9,561 nucleotides of DNA from an uncultured Dysosmobacter sp. (GTDB lineage: Bacteria; Bacillota; Clostridia; Oscillospirales; Oscillospiraceae): NCBI GenBank assembly GCA_934504065.1, contig CAKSVQ010000087.1:1-9561 (forward strand). Reading direction: 5' to 3'. Within the stretch, counting starts at the first letter, position 1; the number at the start of each line of letters is the position of its first letter. Of this stretch, positions 1 through 6,861 are shown piece by piece. The notes beneath the pieces were generated by a model, which had not been told where the DNA came from, searched no databases, and saw only the letters and a program-made list of their open reading frames with translations. The translations under genes and the position numbers were made by a program.

Positions 1-3000
1 TCGGATACGTTCTCGCAGGCAAACAGCAATGCGCTGTCGCCGTCGGGTTTGAAAAGCCGCGCGTTTGTCTTGCCGTTGACGTTGCCGAAACGCTTTACGA
101 ATCTGTCGTACTGTGCGTTCAGTTTCCGCTGTTCGCGCTCCAAGATTTCATCGGAACAGCCCTCCACCTGAATATCCAAAACGTAGCGCAGTTGTTTGCG
201 CAGGTCTATCATATCGGCGATACGCTGATATGCGTCTTTCGGGAAAGGCGGCAGAGGTTGCTCCACCATGCTGTCCCCGACGCGCATATACACCTTGCCG
301 TTCACCGCTTTCAGGTTCATCGGCTTGACGTCGTAATCTACCTCGATTTCTTCTTTTGCGTCCGCTTCTTCCGTGTATTCGGGATTGATATAAAAGTCTT
401 TCGGCAATCGGCTTATCGCTTCGCTTATTGCTTCCGATAACTCTCTGCCGTCAGGCTTTACCGTAACGTCCTCCGCGCCGTAAAGTCCCGTTTCTTTGGC
501 AAACGTGCCGAGTACCATTTCAGGGTGTCGGATATAGTAGTTGTTTACTTCAAACCCCTCTTCGGTCTTGCCCGTGGAAAGCCATTCCGTGTTTTCCACG
601 TTTGCATTGATTGCTTCTTCTCGTTTCCGAAAAAACAGAATATCCGTTACGACTTCGGTATTTGCCGTTTTCTTGAACGCCGTATTCGGAAGTCTTACTG
701 CGCCGATAAGTTCCGCTCTGTCCGCGATGTACTTTCTGACGGACGGATTGAGTTTATCCAATGTCCCTTTGCTCGTGATGACCGCCATAAGTCCGTTCGA
801 CTTTATCTTGTCGATGCCTTTGGCGATAAAATAGTCGTGAATCAGGAAATGGTGTTTGTTATAATCCGGATCGAATACGCCGTAACCGCCGAACGGTACG
901 TTCGTTACCATAAGGTCAAAGGAATTGTCCTGAAAACAGGTTTCTTCAAACCCCTTGATTTGTATTCTTGACTGCGGATACAGTTTGGTAGCGATTCTGC
1001 CCGTAATACGGTCAAGTTCCACACCGTACAAATGCGCGCCGTCCGAGATTTCCTTCGGCATAAATCCGAAAAAATTACCCGTTCCCATTGCCGGCTCTAA
1101 AATGCGGTTGTTGCCTTTTACGCCGAACCGGGAAAGCGCCCGGTAGATACCCCCGATGACTTCCTTGCTTGTATAATGCGCGTTGAGAACGCTGCCTTTT
1201 GCCGCCGCGTATTCTTCGTCCGTCAGAACGTTTTTCAATTCCGCGTACTCTTTTTGCCAAGCGGTATTGTGTTCGTCAAACGCTTGCGCCAAACCGCCCC
1301 AACCGACGTATCCGGACAATACTTTCCTTTCTTCCGCCGTTGCCGCTCTGTTCTCACGGTACAGGCGGTTGACGAGTTTTATCGCTTCAACGTTATTTTT
1401 GAAACGCTGTTTCGCTCCGCCAAGTTCTGATTGGTCGAAACCGATTTCGGTAAGGTCGGTGTTGCCGTTCTCGATAGGCTTGAGTTCTCCGCTTTCGATA
1501 CGGCTGTCCCATTCGGCGTCTTCCTCTTCGTCCAAGTCGTGAACGATAGTTGTATTTGTTTCAACACTTTCGTGCGCTTGCCAATACTGTGTGTTCCAAT
1601 GCGCAAGGGATTCATTCAGGATTTTGTCCCAATCTTCATAGAACTTATCCTTTTCTTCGTCCGTAAGTTCGTTGAACTGAATATACCTGCCTTTCATATC
1701 AGGTCTGTCCGTGTTCACATAACTACTCGTGAAATAATCGTTATCCCTTTTCAGAATTCCCTTATCGTACAATTCTCGTAAAGGCACGTTTTTATCGGCG
1801 TCCTCTTCGTAACAGTAATAGCCCTGTTCGATAAAGCCTTCCGATAACGCCTCTGCCGACAGAATATGCGGTGCGAGAATTTGAGGAATCATAATGCCGC
1901 CGTGACCTGCCGTCGAAACAAAGTAGATACCGTTCTTGATTACCGTGCAGGACTGTACTTCACCCCAAGGCGAATCATACGGTTGACTCATATCCTTTGA
2001 GAAAAACTCTTCTGCAAACACCCTGTCCGTTTCGGTAAGCTCTTTGAAACGGTTAAACTTAGCAACCGTTCCCTGATGTTCGTGCTTCCTTGTGGTCTCT
2101 TCCCCTGATTCAGGTTCGTCCTTGTAATTCCAAAGATATTGCGTGTAGTAATTGACGTCAAAGCCGTCGTCGTTCATTTCCACGTCGGATACTTCTTCAC
2201 GACGACACAGTTCTTCGGCTATTTCCTTTCTGTGGATACGGGCAAATTCTTCGTGTTCTTTGAGTTCGTCAAAGAACGCACAATAGTTGCCTTCCGTGCT
2301 TTCCCTTATCCCTTCGGAAATGATGCCGTTTGCGATTTTTCGGATTCTGCCTCTTTCTTCGGGCGTTTGCTCGTTTCCTGCAATCAGGGATTCGATATAC
2401 CGTCTGTCAAACGTTATCTCTATCCTTTGCATGGAAAGATCAACGTTTTCTACGCCCTTTTGCTTTAAGCAATATTTTGAAAATTCGTCGCGGTAGTCTT
2501 TCAGAAATAGATATTCGTTTTCGGGAAGTTCGTCTGCCGTTACCGTCAGGACAACGTTTTTTTCGTTTGACGGTTTATACCCGTCTGCGCATTGCCTTGT
2601 AAAACGGTCAACGTAGTCTTTTACTTTTTCTTCTCTTTGACGGATTCTTTCCTCCCTTGCTTGCCATACCGGGCAATAAGGAAGTTTGAACGATATGCTC
2701 AGATAGGGATAATTCGTATTTGCGGCTGAAATTACTTCGTCATATTTTTCGACTTCTTTTATAATCTCTTCCGTATGTTGAGAGTAGAATATCAAGCCCT
2801 CGTCCAAGAATCCCGGATAATCGCTATACCTTTCGCTGTATGTATGCGCCGTACCGTATTCGACGATTTGCCTTGCCATTACTTTGACAAGTTCTTCATC
2901 GCCGTTTGCGCTTTTTCGCTCGTTGCGGAATCTGACAAGGGTTTCATACTCTTTCATTTCTTCTTCATTGAGATAGTTACCCTCGTCGATAAGGTTGGCA

Positions 3001-4682
3001 ATTTTGACTGCCGCCTGATCCCATTTCAGCGATACGGCTATCGTTTCTCCCGTTTCCTTGTCCTTTTTACTGAAACGGATACCCTTGCCGTCGTGCATTT
3101 CGTCGATGCCGTCAGAACCGCCGCGCCCGCCGACTCCATACTCTTTACTCAAAAAGCGAACAAAATCCTGCTCATACGGGTTCTTCTGATACTCATCGTA
3201 AATTCGTATCTTACTGCCGCTTACGTTGCTCCCGCCTTTGAGTATGTATTCCGTAAGTTCTTCTTCCGCCGTCTTTGGTTCCAATTCGTCAAAGAACGAC
3301 TTTTGTCTGCTCGGTTTGTTTCGGCGTTCCCATATCGGTCGCCCTTTCTTTTCGCTTTTCTCCTCCTTTTTGGCTTGCTTTTCTTCTTCGTAATCGTAGT
3401 CAACCGTTTCTTCGTCCTCGTTGTAGTCCGATTCTTCGGCTTCATTCCAATCTTCTTCGTCGGGTTCGTCATCTTCGTCGCCATAGTCGTCCGTTATAGG
3501 GAAACGGGTGTCAATCTCTCCGACGTAATCGGGCTGTTCCTCGTCCGTCTGTTCCTGTTCGGTATCGAACGGGTTGGGTTCATCGTCGTCTATTTCGATG
3601 AGTTCGGGTTTCGGTTTCTTCGGCTCGTCGGTTTGTCCGAGAGCTTCGGCACGGGATAGAATTTTTATCGGCTCGTTTTCGCCCTCGACTACCACCACGC
3701 TGCTTTGTTCAAGCAGTTTTTCAAGGTACGTTTCCGTAACGTGATACGGAAAACCGCACATCGGCACTCTTTCGGGAAGTCCGACGTTCCTGCCTGTGAG
3801 CGTTAAACCGAGAATATTTGCGGCTTGTTCCGCTTTTTCGCCCATAATCTCGTAAAAATCGCCCATTCGGTATGCAACGATACTGTCGGGGTTGTCCCTT
3901 TGTACCTGCAAATACCTACGATAGAACGGGGTAACACTGCTTTCTCCTTCCGTTTTTACGTGTGTTTCGTCCGATTTTGGAATCACGGGTTCGTCCGTAA
4001 CCGTTTCTTCTTCCGTATCGTCGATAACGGGAACTTCGCTTTGCTTGTTCAGCACAGCGTCGTTGACGTCTTGCTGTAAGACTTCCGTCGTTTTCAATAT
4101 TTCACGGAAAAGGTCTGCGTTCTCGGATAAACCGTAAGGGTAACCCTTTAAGGTAATTCCTCTGTCTTTCGGAAAACCCGTCGTAGAATAAAGCAAATAG
4201 GTTACGCCTTCTGCAATCAGACGGTTCCTGTCCTCATCCTCGGTAAAAAATTCGTTCTGACCGAGGTAATTGACTACGCCCGAAAGCATAATCCTGTAAT
4301 CGCCGCGGTTGCTGCCTGCTATCTCCGTGCCGTTTACAAGGTCTAATCCGTCCAAAATCTTTTTGACGGGATTGATACTTCTTCGGTAGCGGTTGTCGCC
4401 GTGCGTGTCCGACACGTCAAACACGAAGCGTTTGCTTCCGTCGTTGTCGTAATACGGAATCCCTTTTCTGCCTTTCGTTACTCTGCGCCCTTGCGCGTTC
4501 CATTCTTCAAATGAAAAACAGATGCTTGCGCTTGGTCTTTCAATGACGATCTGACACGCGTCGTGCAAGGCGATATGCGGATTGTTCGCTACAAATCGGT
4601 AAAAGGTTTTCAGTCCCTCGCCGCTTGTCAGCATCTCCTGTATCGCCCGGTTTCTGTCAGACAGTCTTTTCATCTCACTCAA
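1..4682 (-). CDS. Giant polyvalent mobile-element protein: ArdC/LtrC-like N-terminus, MutS domain I, N6-adenine DNA methylase (C-terminus outside window)
   Basis: The frame is open from about 4690 to the left edge, giving over 1550 codons. Residues are numbered from the ATG at 4673. Residues 20-100 resemble the ArdC/LtrC-type domain of conjugative elements (FSFEEWNAQGRRVTKGRKG). Residues 248-330 match MutS domain I, including RMGDFYE (Phe273, Glu275) and PMCGFPYH. A strongly acidic linker covers about 345-440. The region around 455-560 (FVRFLSKEYGVGG, then GKGIRFSKK) matches a segment typical of these element helicases. The methylase part has YVGWGGL, AdoMet motif I ILEPAMGTGNF (1191-1201) and motif IV NVPF (1258-1261). 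Relatives usually continue into an SNF2-type helicase, which would lie beyond base 1. The TTG at 4682 is 11 nt from an AGGAGG (4694-4699) and overlaps the upstream stop as TTGA. The ATG at 4673 is 20 nt away, so TTG is preferred. Likely role: handling and protecting transferred DNA. Family call is firm; the exact role is inferred. Confidence 0.93.
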   Translation of the reverse strand, partial: MSEMKRLSDRNRAIQEMLTSGEGLKTFYRFVANNPHIALHDACQIVIERPSASICFSFEEWNAQGRRVTKGRKGIPYYDNDGSKRFVFDVSDTHGDNRYRRSINPVKKILDGLDLVNGTEIAGSNRGDYRIMLSGVVNYLGQNEFFTEDEDRNRLIAEGVTYLLYSTTGFPKDRGITLKGYPYGLSENADLFREILKTTEVLQQDVNDAVLNKQSEVPVIDDTEEETVTDEPVIPKSDETHVKTEGESSVTPFYRRYLQVQRDNPDSIVAYRMGDFYEIMGEKAEQAANILGLTLTGRNVGLPERVPMCGFPYHVTETYLEKLLEQSSVVVVEGENEPIKILSRAEALGQTDEPKKPKPELIEIDDDEPNPFDTEQEQTDEEQPDYVGEIDTRFPITDDYGDEDDEPDEEDWNEAEESDYNEDEETVDYDYEEEKQAKKEEKSEKKGRPIWERRNKPSRQKSFFDELEPKTAEEELTEYILKGGSNVSGSKIRIYDEYQKNPYEQDFVRFLSKEYGVGGRGGSDGIDEMHDGKGIRFSKKDKETGETIAVSLKWDQAAVKIANLIDEGNYLNEEEMKEYETLVRFRNERKSANGDEELVKVMARQIVEYGTAHTYSERYSDYPGFLDEGLIFYSQHTEEIIKEVEKYDEVISAANTNYPYLSISFKLPYCPVWQAREERIRQREEKVKDYVDRFTRQCADGYKPSNEKNVVLTVTADELPENEYLFLKDYRDEFSKYCLKQKGVENVDLSMQRIEITFDRRYIESLIAGNEQTPEERGRIRKIANGIISEGIRESTEGNYCAFFDELKEHEEFARIHRKEIAEELCRREEVSDVEMNDDGFDVNYYTQYLWNYKDEPESGEETTRKHEHQGTVAKFNRFKELTETDRVFAEEFFSKDMSQPYDSPWGEVQSCTVIKNGIYFVSTAGHGGIMIPQILAPHILSAEALSEGFIEQGYYCYEEDADKNVPLRELYDKGILKRDNDYFTSSYVNTDRPDMKGRYIQFNELTDEEKDKFYEDWDKILNESLAHWNTQYWQAHESVETNTTIVHDLDEEEDAEWDSRIESGELKPIENGNTDLTEIGFDQSELGGAKQRFKNNVEAIKLVNRLYRENRAATAEERKVLSGYVGWGGLAQAFDEHNTAWQKEYAELKNVLTDEEYAAAKGSVLNAHYTSKEVIGGIYRALSRFGVKGNNRILEPAMGTGNFFGFMPKEISDGAHLYGVELDRITGRIATKLYPQSRIQIKGFEETCFQDNSFDLMVTNVPFGGYGVFDPDYNKHHFLIHDYFIAKGIDKIKSNGLMAVITSKGTLDKLNPSVRKYIADRAELIGAVRLPNTAFKKTANTEVVTDILFFRKREEAINANVENTEWLSTGKTEEGFEVNNYYIRHPEMVLGTFAKETGLYGAEDVTVKPDGRELSEAISEAISRLPKDFYINPEYTEEADAKEEIEVDYDVKPMNLKAVNGKVYMRVGDSMVEQPLPPFPKDAYQRIADMIDLRKQLRYVLDIQVEGCSDEILEREQRKLNAQYDRFVKRFGNVNGKTNARLFKPDGDSALLFACENVS

Positions 4683-5038
4683 TTTTTCTTCCACCTCCTT
4701 TGTCTTTCTTTCTGTAACGGTAATTCTTTTCCGAACACTTCAAAGTAAACCTGTTGTCGGAGTTCAAAGGTCGGAAAATAAATAACGAAGCACGCCGACG
4801 ACGCTCCCATGAGTCTGATCAGTATCCGCAGTTGTTCTCTATTAAAAAGTTGTTTTTCTTTGAGTTTGCAGAGCAGATCTTCCTCTTTCATATTCAGACG
4901 TGCCGCTATTTGGCTCGTTGTATAGCCGTTCTCTTTTACCCAAGAGGTAAACGCTCCGATCCGAAGGGAATATCCCTTTATTTTCGTTCTGTCGATTTCT
5001 CCCTGTTCGGGTAAATATGTATTCTTGCTTTCGGTCAT
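4679..5038 (-). CDS. Small helix-turn-helix protein of the mobile element
   Basis: This encodes about 119 residues. I choose the ATG at 5038 because a perfect AGGAGG (5046-5051) sits 7 nt upstream. An in-frame ATG at 5080 would add 14 residues but has only GAGGGG before it. Residues about 28-75 (FTSWVKENGYTTSQIAARLN, then KLFNREQLRILIRLMG-like helices) look like an Xre/Cro-type HTH or a related short helical domain. The C-terminus is basic (KERQRRWKKN). The stop overlaps the TTG start of the giant gene, so translation is probably coupled. The sigma factor lies about 100 bp upstream on the same strand. Likely a DNA-binding regulator or accessory factor of the element; the specific function is not recognised. 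Confidence 0.8.
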   Translation of the reverse strand: MTESKNTYLPEQGEIDRTKIKGYSLRIGAFTSWVKENGYTTSQIAARLNMKEEDLLCKLKEKQLFNREQLRILIRLMGASSACFVIYFPTFELRQQVYFEVFGKELPLQKERQRRWKKN

Positions 5039-5140
5039 TGCTTTGCCTCCTGTTCTGTCCGTTTTTTGTTCGGGATTCATATCCCCTCACTACTATTGGA
5101 AAGTTAGAAGGCAAAACTTAATGGTTTTGGGAAAACTTTT

Positions 5141-5575
5141 TTAATTTTTTTTCAAAATTTTTTTGAGTGACATATAAATCCTATCCATTGACTGCGATAC
5201 TGCCGCCTCGGTAATACCGTAATATTCGGCAACCTCCGCTTGCGTTTTTTCTTCAAAGAAAATCATTAGTACCATTTCTCGTTGACGAGGTTTCAGCTTC
5301 TCTATGGCCTTTTGTATCCGTACTTTCAATTCGTTCTGTTCGCTGGCACGTATCATCTGTTCTTCCGGCGACGGCGTATCATCCGCAGGCTCGAAACCTG
5401 TTTCTTCATACATCTCATCGAGTGAAGAACATTTTTCGTAATATGTATCCTCCGACTTTGCAAAGCGATCCGTTTCACGGTTCAGTATTTTTACTGCTTG
5501 TTCCTGTTCTACGCTTTCTACTTCTACTTTTGCTACTTTGTAGCGATTGAGTTTGTAATAGACTTTCTTTTTCAT
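5141..5575 (-). CDS. Short sigma-70 family protein (region 4 only), mobile-element regulator
   Basis: This encodes 144 residues with a GGAGGA ribosome binding site 7-8 nt before the ATG. Residues about 85-141 form a sigma region 4: LKPRQREMVLMIFFE, then an HTH (TQAEVAEYYGITEAAVSQSM) ending in a lysine-rich tail. There is no region 2, and residues 1-80 are polar and acidic. This size and layout match the short sigma-like proteins of Tn916/Tn1549-type elements (for example Orf7 of Tn916), which activate transfer genes. It lies just downstream of a leader with two terminators, and no convincing promoter separates the last terminator from the gene. Expression therefore probably depends on read-through. 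Whether it binds core RNA polymerase or works as a simple activator cannot be told. Confidence 0.9.
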   Translation of the reverse strand: MKKKVYYKLNRYKVAKVEVESVEQEQAVKILNRETDRFAKSEDTYYEKCSSLDEMYEETGFEPADDTPSPEEQMIRASEQNELKVRIQKAIEKLKPRQREMVLMIFFEEKTQAEVAEYYGITEAAVSQSMDRIYMSLKKILKKN

Positions 5576-5647
5576 TTTGAAATCCTCCGATTTTTGCGTT
5601 TTCTCAGTATTGAAGAAATTTTCGCAATCGGACAGATTTCTGCCCCA

Positions 5648-5691
5648 AATAGAAAAAGCCCGACTGCGAGGTAAAATCCTCGCAATCGGGC
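5648..5691 (-). terminator. Intrinsic terminator HP3, directly upstream of the sigma gene
   Basis: Read on the minus strand, 5691-5658 forms a 14-bp stem (arms GCCCGATTGCGAGG and CCTCGCAGTCGGGC, one U-G wobble) around an ATTTTA loop. It is followed by TTTTTCTATTT. On the plus strand the wobble becomes a C-A mismatch and no T-tract follows, so the structure is strand-specific. It sits about 80 nt before the sigma factor start. It therefore reads as an attenuator of that gene as well as a terminator of upstream transcripts. Confidence 0.85.
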
Positions 5692-5721
5692 ATAATAGGC
5701 ATCAAAAAAGAAGCCTGACAA
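5692..5721 (-). promoter_or_regulatory. Candidate promoter between the two leader terminators
   Basis: TTGTCA (5716-5721) and TATTAT (5692-5697) are 18 bp apart on the minus strand. The -35 overlaps the 3' arm of hairpin HP2. If used, it would start transcripts that meet only HP3 before the sigma gene. The boxes are near consensus but could arise by chance in this AT-rich hairpin region. Confidence 0.35.
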
Positions 5722-5764
5722 ATAGAATAACCCTATGCTTTCAGGATTTTACTATCTGTCAGAC
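5702..5764 (-). terminator. Intrinsic terminator HP2 of the sigma-gene leader
   Basis: On the minus strand the arms GTCTGACAGATAG (5764-5752) and CTATTTGTCAGGC (5725-5713) pair over 13 bp with two G-U wobbles. The loop is 26 nt and the stem is followed by TTCTTTTTTG. The first GTC TGA of the 5' arm is the last codon and stop of the 12-residue mini-ORF. A ribosome stalled or terminating there would block the stem. The loop contains GTAAAATCCT, complementary to the apical part of HP3. Confidence 0.85.
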
Positions 5765-5797
5765 TCCTCTTAACCTTCTCATTAAGTCCAGCCTCAT
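5759..5797 (-). CDS. Leader mini-ORF 2, MRLDLMRRLRGV
   Basis: Twelve codons starting at ATG 5797; an internal in-frame ATG at codon 6 would give MRRLRGV. The start overlaps the stop of mini-ORF 1 as ATGA, implying coupled translation. The Arg-Leu-Arg at residues 8-10 fits the +X+ motif, known from ErmD-type and MefA leader peptides to stall macrolide-bound ribosomes. Stalling with Leu9 in the P site would place the ribosome's leading edge on the 5' arm of HP2. That it is translated is inferred from position and coupling only. Confidence 0.5.
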   Translation of the reverse strand: MRLDLMRRLRGV

Positions 5798-5823
5798 AAC
5801 AAGATGTCAGTAAAGGAATACAA
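5794..5823 (-). CDS. Leader mini-ORF 1, MYSFTDILL
   Basis: Nine codons with a TTG start 5 nt after AAAGGAG (5829-5835). An in-frame GTG at 5829 lies too close to that site to be used easily. The stop TGA overlaps the ATG of mini-ORF 2. The ribosome binding site and the UCC UUU AC codons pair with each other as hairpin HP1, so translation may be self-limiting or may melt HP1. Peptide not recognised. Confidence 0.4.
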   Translation of the reverse strand: MYSFTDILL

Positions 5824-5864
5824 CGGCACTCCTTTACCCGCTGCTATTCAGTTTTCTTTTTTAT

Positions 5865-6053
5865 TTAAGCGTGTTGCTTTAACTGCTTGTCCTGCGTTGT
5901 CGTAAATATCGGCTTTTTGCTGATATGTATATCATCTTCTTCGATGATAACGGAAGCAAATTCTCCGCACTTCGGACACTCCATTTCCACCTTGGTTCCG
6001 TTTTCGCCTTTACAAAGACGTCGACCGCATTTCGGACACATTGCATATTTCAT
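5865..6053 (-). CDS. Small zinc ribbon protein with two CPxCG knuckles
   Basis: This encodes 62 residues from the ATG at 6053, chosen because an AAGGAGG lies about 9 nt upstream. The ATG at 6077 would add eight residues without a comparable site. Cys6-Pro-Lys-Cys9-Gly and Cys26-Pro-Lys-Cys29-Gly form a classic zinc ribbon, with an extra Cys14. The tail is acidic and then polar. Small Com-like or rubredoxin-like zinc ribbons of this size are common beside regulatory genes in Firmicute conjugative elements. Partner (nucleic acid or protein) unknown. It lies between lexA and the attenuator leader, all in the same direction. Confidence 0.75.
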   Translation of the reverse strand: MKYAMCPKCGRRLCKGENGTKVEMECPKCGEFASVIIEEDDIHISKKPIFTTTQDKQLKQHA

Positions 6054-6109
6054 TGAATACAACCTCCTTCCTCCCAAGCCTTACATCCGATTTGAATTTA
6101 AGCAACTGT

Positions 6110-6211
6110 TCAAGCATGGTCGGGATAACTCCAATGCAACAGTCGCTCATCGTCCGTAATTTCTATATCTTTGCGCTTTCGGGGCGTAAAGCGCATCAAT
6201 ACCTTAATCAT
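6110..6211 (-). CDS. Possible 33-residue protein overlapping the lexA stop
   Basis: The ATG at 6211 overlaps the last codons of lexA, which suggests translational coupling; no clear ribosome binding site is visible. The peptide is basic at first (MRFTPRKRKDIEITDDE) and ends LLHWSYPDHA. A 7-bp hairpin (6173-6194) lies inside. A competing 46-codon ORF (6150-6010) runs into the zinc ribbon gene in another frame. I do not recognise the sequence; this could be untranslated spacer. Confidence 0.3.
   Translation of the reverse strand: MIKVLMRFTPRKRKDIEITDDERLLHWSYPDHA
6173..6194. repeat. Short inverted repeat downstream of lexA
   Basis: GCGCTTT and AAAGCGC arms flank an 8-nt loop just after the lexA stop. 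No T-tract follows on either strand, so it is unlikely to be an intrinsic terminator. It may slow 3' decay of the lexA message or be incidental. Confidence 0.4.
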
Positions 6212-6803
6212 ATATCTTGATACAACTGACCAAGACTCCCTGTATCTCGCAATCCTTTACGACAATATCTTTCATCTCTTTGTTTTCGGGATGCAGAATG
6301 ACTTTGCCGTTTCTTCTGAAAATACGTTTCAAAGTCGTTTCGCCGTTTATCATTGCCACGACAATCTCTCCGTCATCTGCCGTGTTTTGCTTGCGGATAA
6401 CTACGAGGTCGTCTTTTTTGATACCTATGTCAATCATACTGTCGCCGAACGTGCGGAGCATAAACAAGTCGCCGTTTCCGAAAATAGAGCGCGGAAGCGC
6501 AAAACTTTCTTCGATATTTTCTACCGCGTCAACAGGTTGTCCGCAGGCGATAGAACCCACAAGCGGCGCAATCGCAACTCCGCTCGGCTTCAGCTTCGGC
6601 GGCACGGAGATATTGCCGATTCGCGTCCTTTCGATTCGTCCCTCTCTTTCAAGCGCCAAAACGTATCTCTGTACAAGATTGAGAGAACTCATCCCCACGC
6701 CGTGCATAATCTGACGGTAGCTCGGTGATTTTCCGTTCTTCTTCTGATATTCGGTGATATAGTTCTCCACCCGTTCCAAGGTGTTCGGGTTTAGCGTTCT
6801 CAT
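6204..6803 (-). CDS. LexA-like self-cleaving transcriptional repressor
   Basis: This encodes 199 residues from the ATG at 6803, which has AGAGGA 8 nt upstream. An in-frame ATG at 6845 lies inside the operator candidate and is rejected. The N-terminal winged HTH spans about 5-65 (GKSPSYRQIMHGVGMSSLNLVQRYVLAL, shown in part: SPSYRQI, LVQRYV). The S24 peptidase part has a cleavage site IACGQP (Cys87-Gly88), the catalytic serine in GDSM (Ser122) and the catalytic lysine in TTLKR (Lys159). LexA usually cuts Ala-Gly; Cys-Gly is the UmuD-like and phage-repressor variant. RecA-stimulated self-cleavage after DNA damage would derepress its targets. A perfect promoter and an inverted repeat precede it, so autorepression is likely. 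Being inside a mobile element, it probably controls that element rather than the host SOS regulon. Confidence 0.92.
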   Translation of the reverse strand: MRTLNPNTLERVENYITEYQKKNGKSPSYRQIMHGVGMSSLNLVQRYVLALEREGRIERTRIGNISVPPKLKPSGVAIAPLVGSIACGQPVDAVENIEESFALPRSIFGNGDLFMLRTFGDSMIDIGIKKDDLVVIRKQNTADDGEIVVAMINGETTLKRIFRRNGKVILHPENKEMKDIVVKDCEIQGVLVSCIKIYD

Positions 6804-6828
6804 TGGTAAGTCCTCTTTTGTTCTTATA

Positions 6829-6845
6829 TTGAACTTTGCGTTCAA
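6829..6845. promoter_or_regulatory. Candidate LexA operator, TTGAAC-N5-GTTCAA
   Basis: A perfect 6+6 inverted repeat with a 5-bp spacer lies just downstream of the -10 box of the lexA promoter. The half-site GAAC/GTTC matches the Gram-positive LexA (DinR) half-site. The known box CGAAC-N4-GTTCG has a 4-bp spacer, so the recognition would differ slightly. Its position across the start of transcription fits autorepression. Confidence 0.6.
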
Positions 6846-6861
6846 TTTAGATTGTGAGCGT

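Larger units (their letters stand above)
5702..5840 (-). promoter_or_regulatory. Ribosome-controlled attenuator leader upstream of the sigma factor (candidate)
   Basis: In transcript order the region holds an AAAGGAG site inside hairpin HP1, mini-ORF 1, overlapping mini-ORF 2, and terminator HP2. HP1 has arms GTAAAGGA (5837-5830) and TCCTTTAC (5817-5810). Terminator HP3 follows at 5691-5658. Mini-ORF 2 contains Arg-Leu-Arg close to HP2. The 10-nt segment GTAAAATCCT (5752-5743) in the HP2 loop is fully complementary to AGGATTTTAC (5680-5671) of HP3, so freeing the HP2 region could also open HP3. The layout is that of leader-peptide attenuators known from macrolide resistance genes. The sensing role here is inferred. 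Confidence 0.65.

Noticed and set aside
890..904. CGAAC-N5-GTTCG inverted repeat resembling a LexA box
   Set aside because: It sits within the codons for the conserved NVPF methylase motif, far from any start, so it is most likely coincidental.
525..971. 148-codon plus-strand ORF and its neighbours over 113-2602
   Set aside because: They lie opposite the methylase coding frame, whose motifs (ILEPAMGTGNF, NVPF) are unambiguous.
2775..3659. 294-codon plus-strand ORF with a hydrophobic, membrane-like translation
   Set aside because: It is antisense to the giant minus-strand gene. The Phe/Val/Leu richness is what the complement of its Asp/Glu/Lys-rich codons gives, and it has no ribosome binding site.
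5081..5140. GTTTT-GGG-AAAAC mini-inverted repeat next to a T-run between the sigma and HTH genes
   Set aside because: The stem is only 5 bp and AT-rich, and the T-run is on the plus strand where no gene is transcribed; not a credible terminator for the minus-strand operon.
6010..6150. 46-codon minus-strand ORF
   Set aside because: It overlaps the zinc ribbon gene in another frame and lacks a ribosome binding site; the zinc ribbon has conserved cysteine pairs and a strong site.
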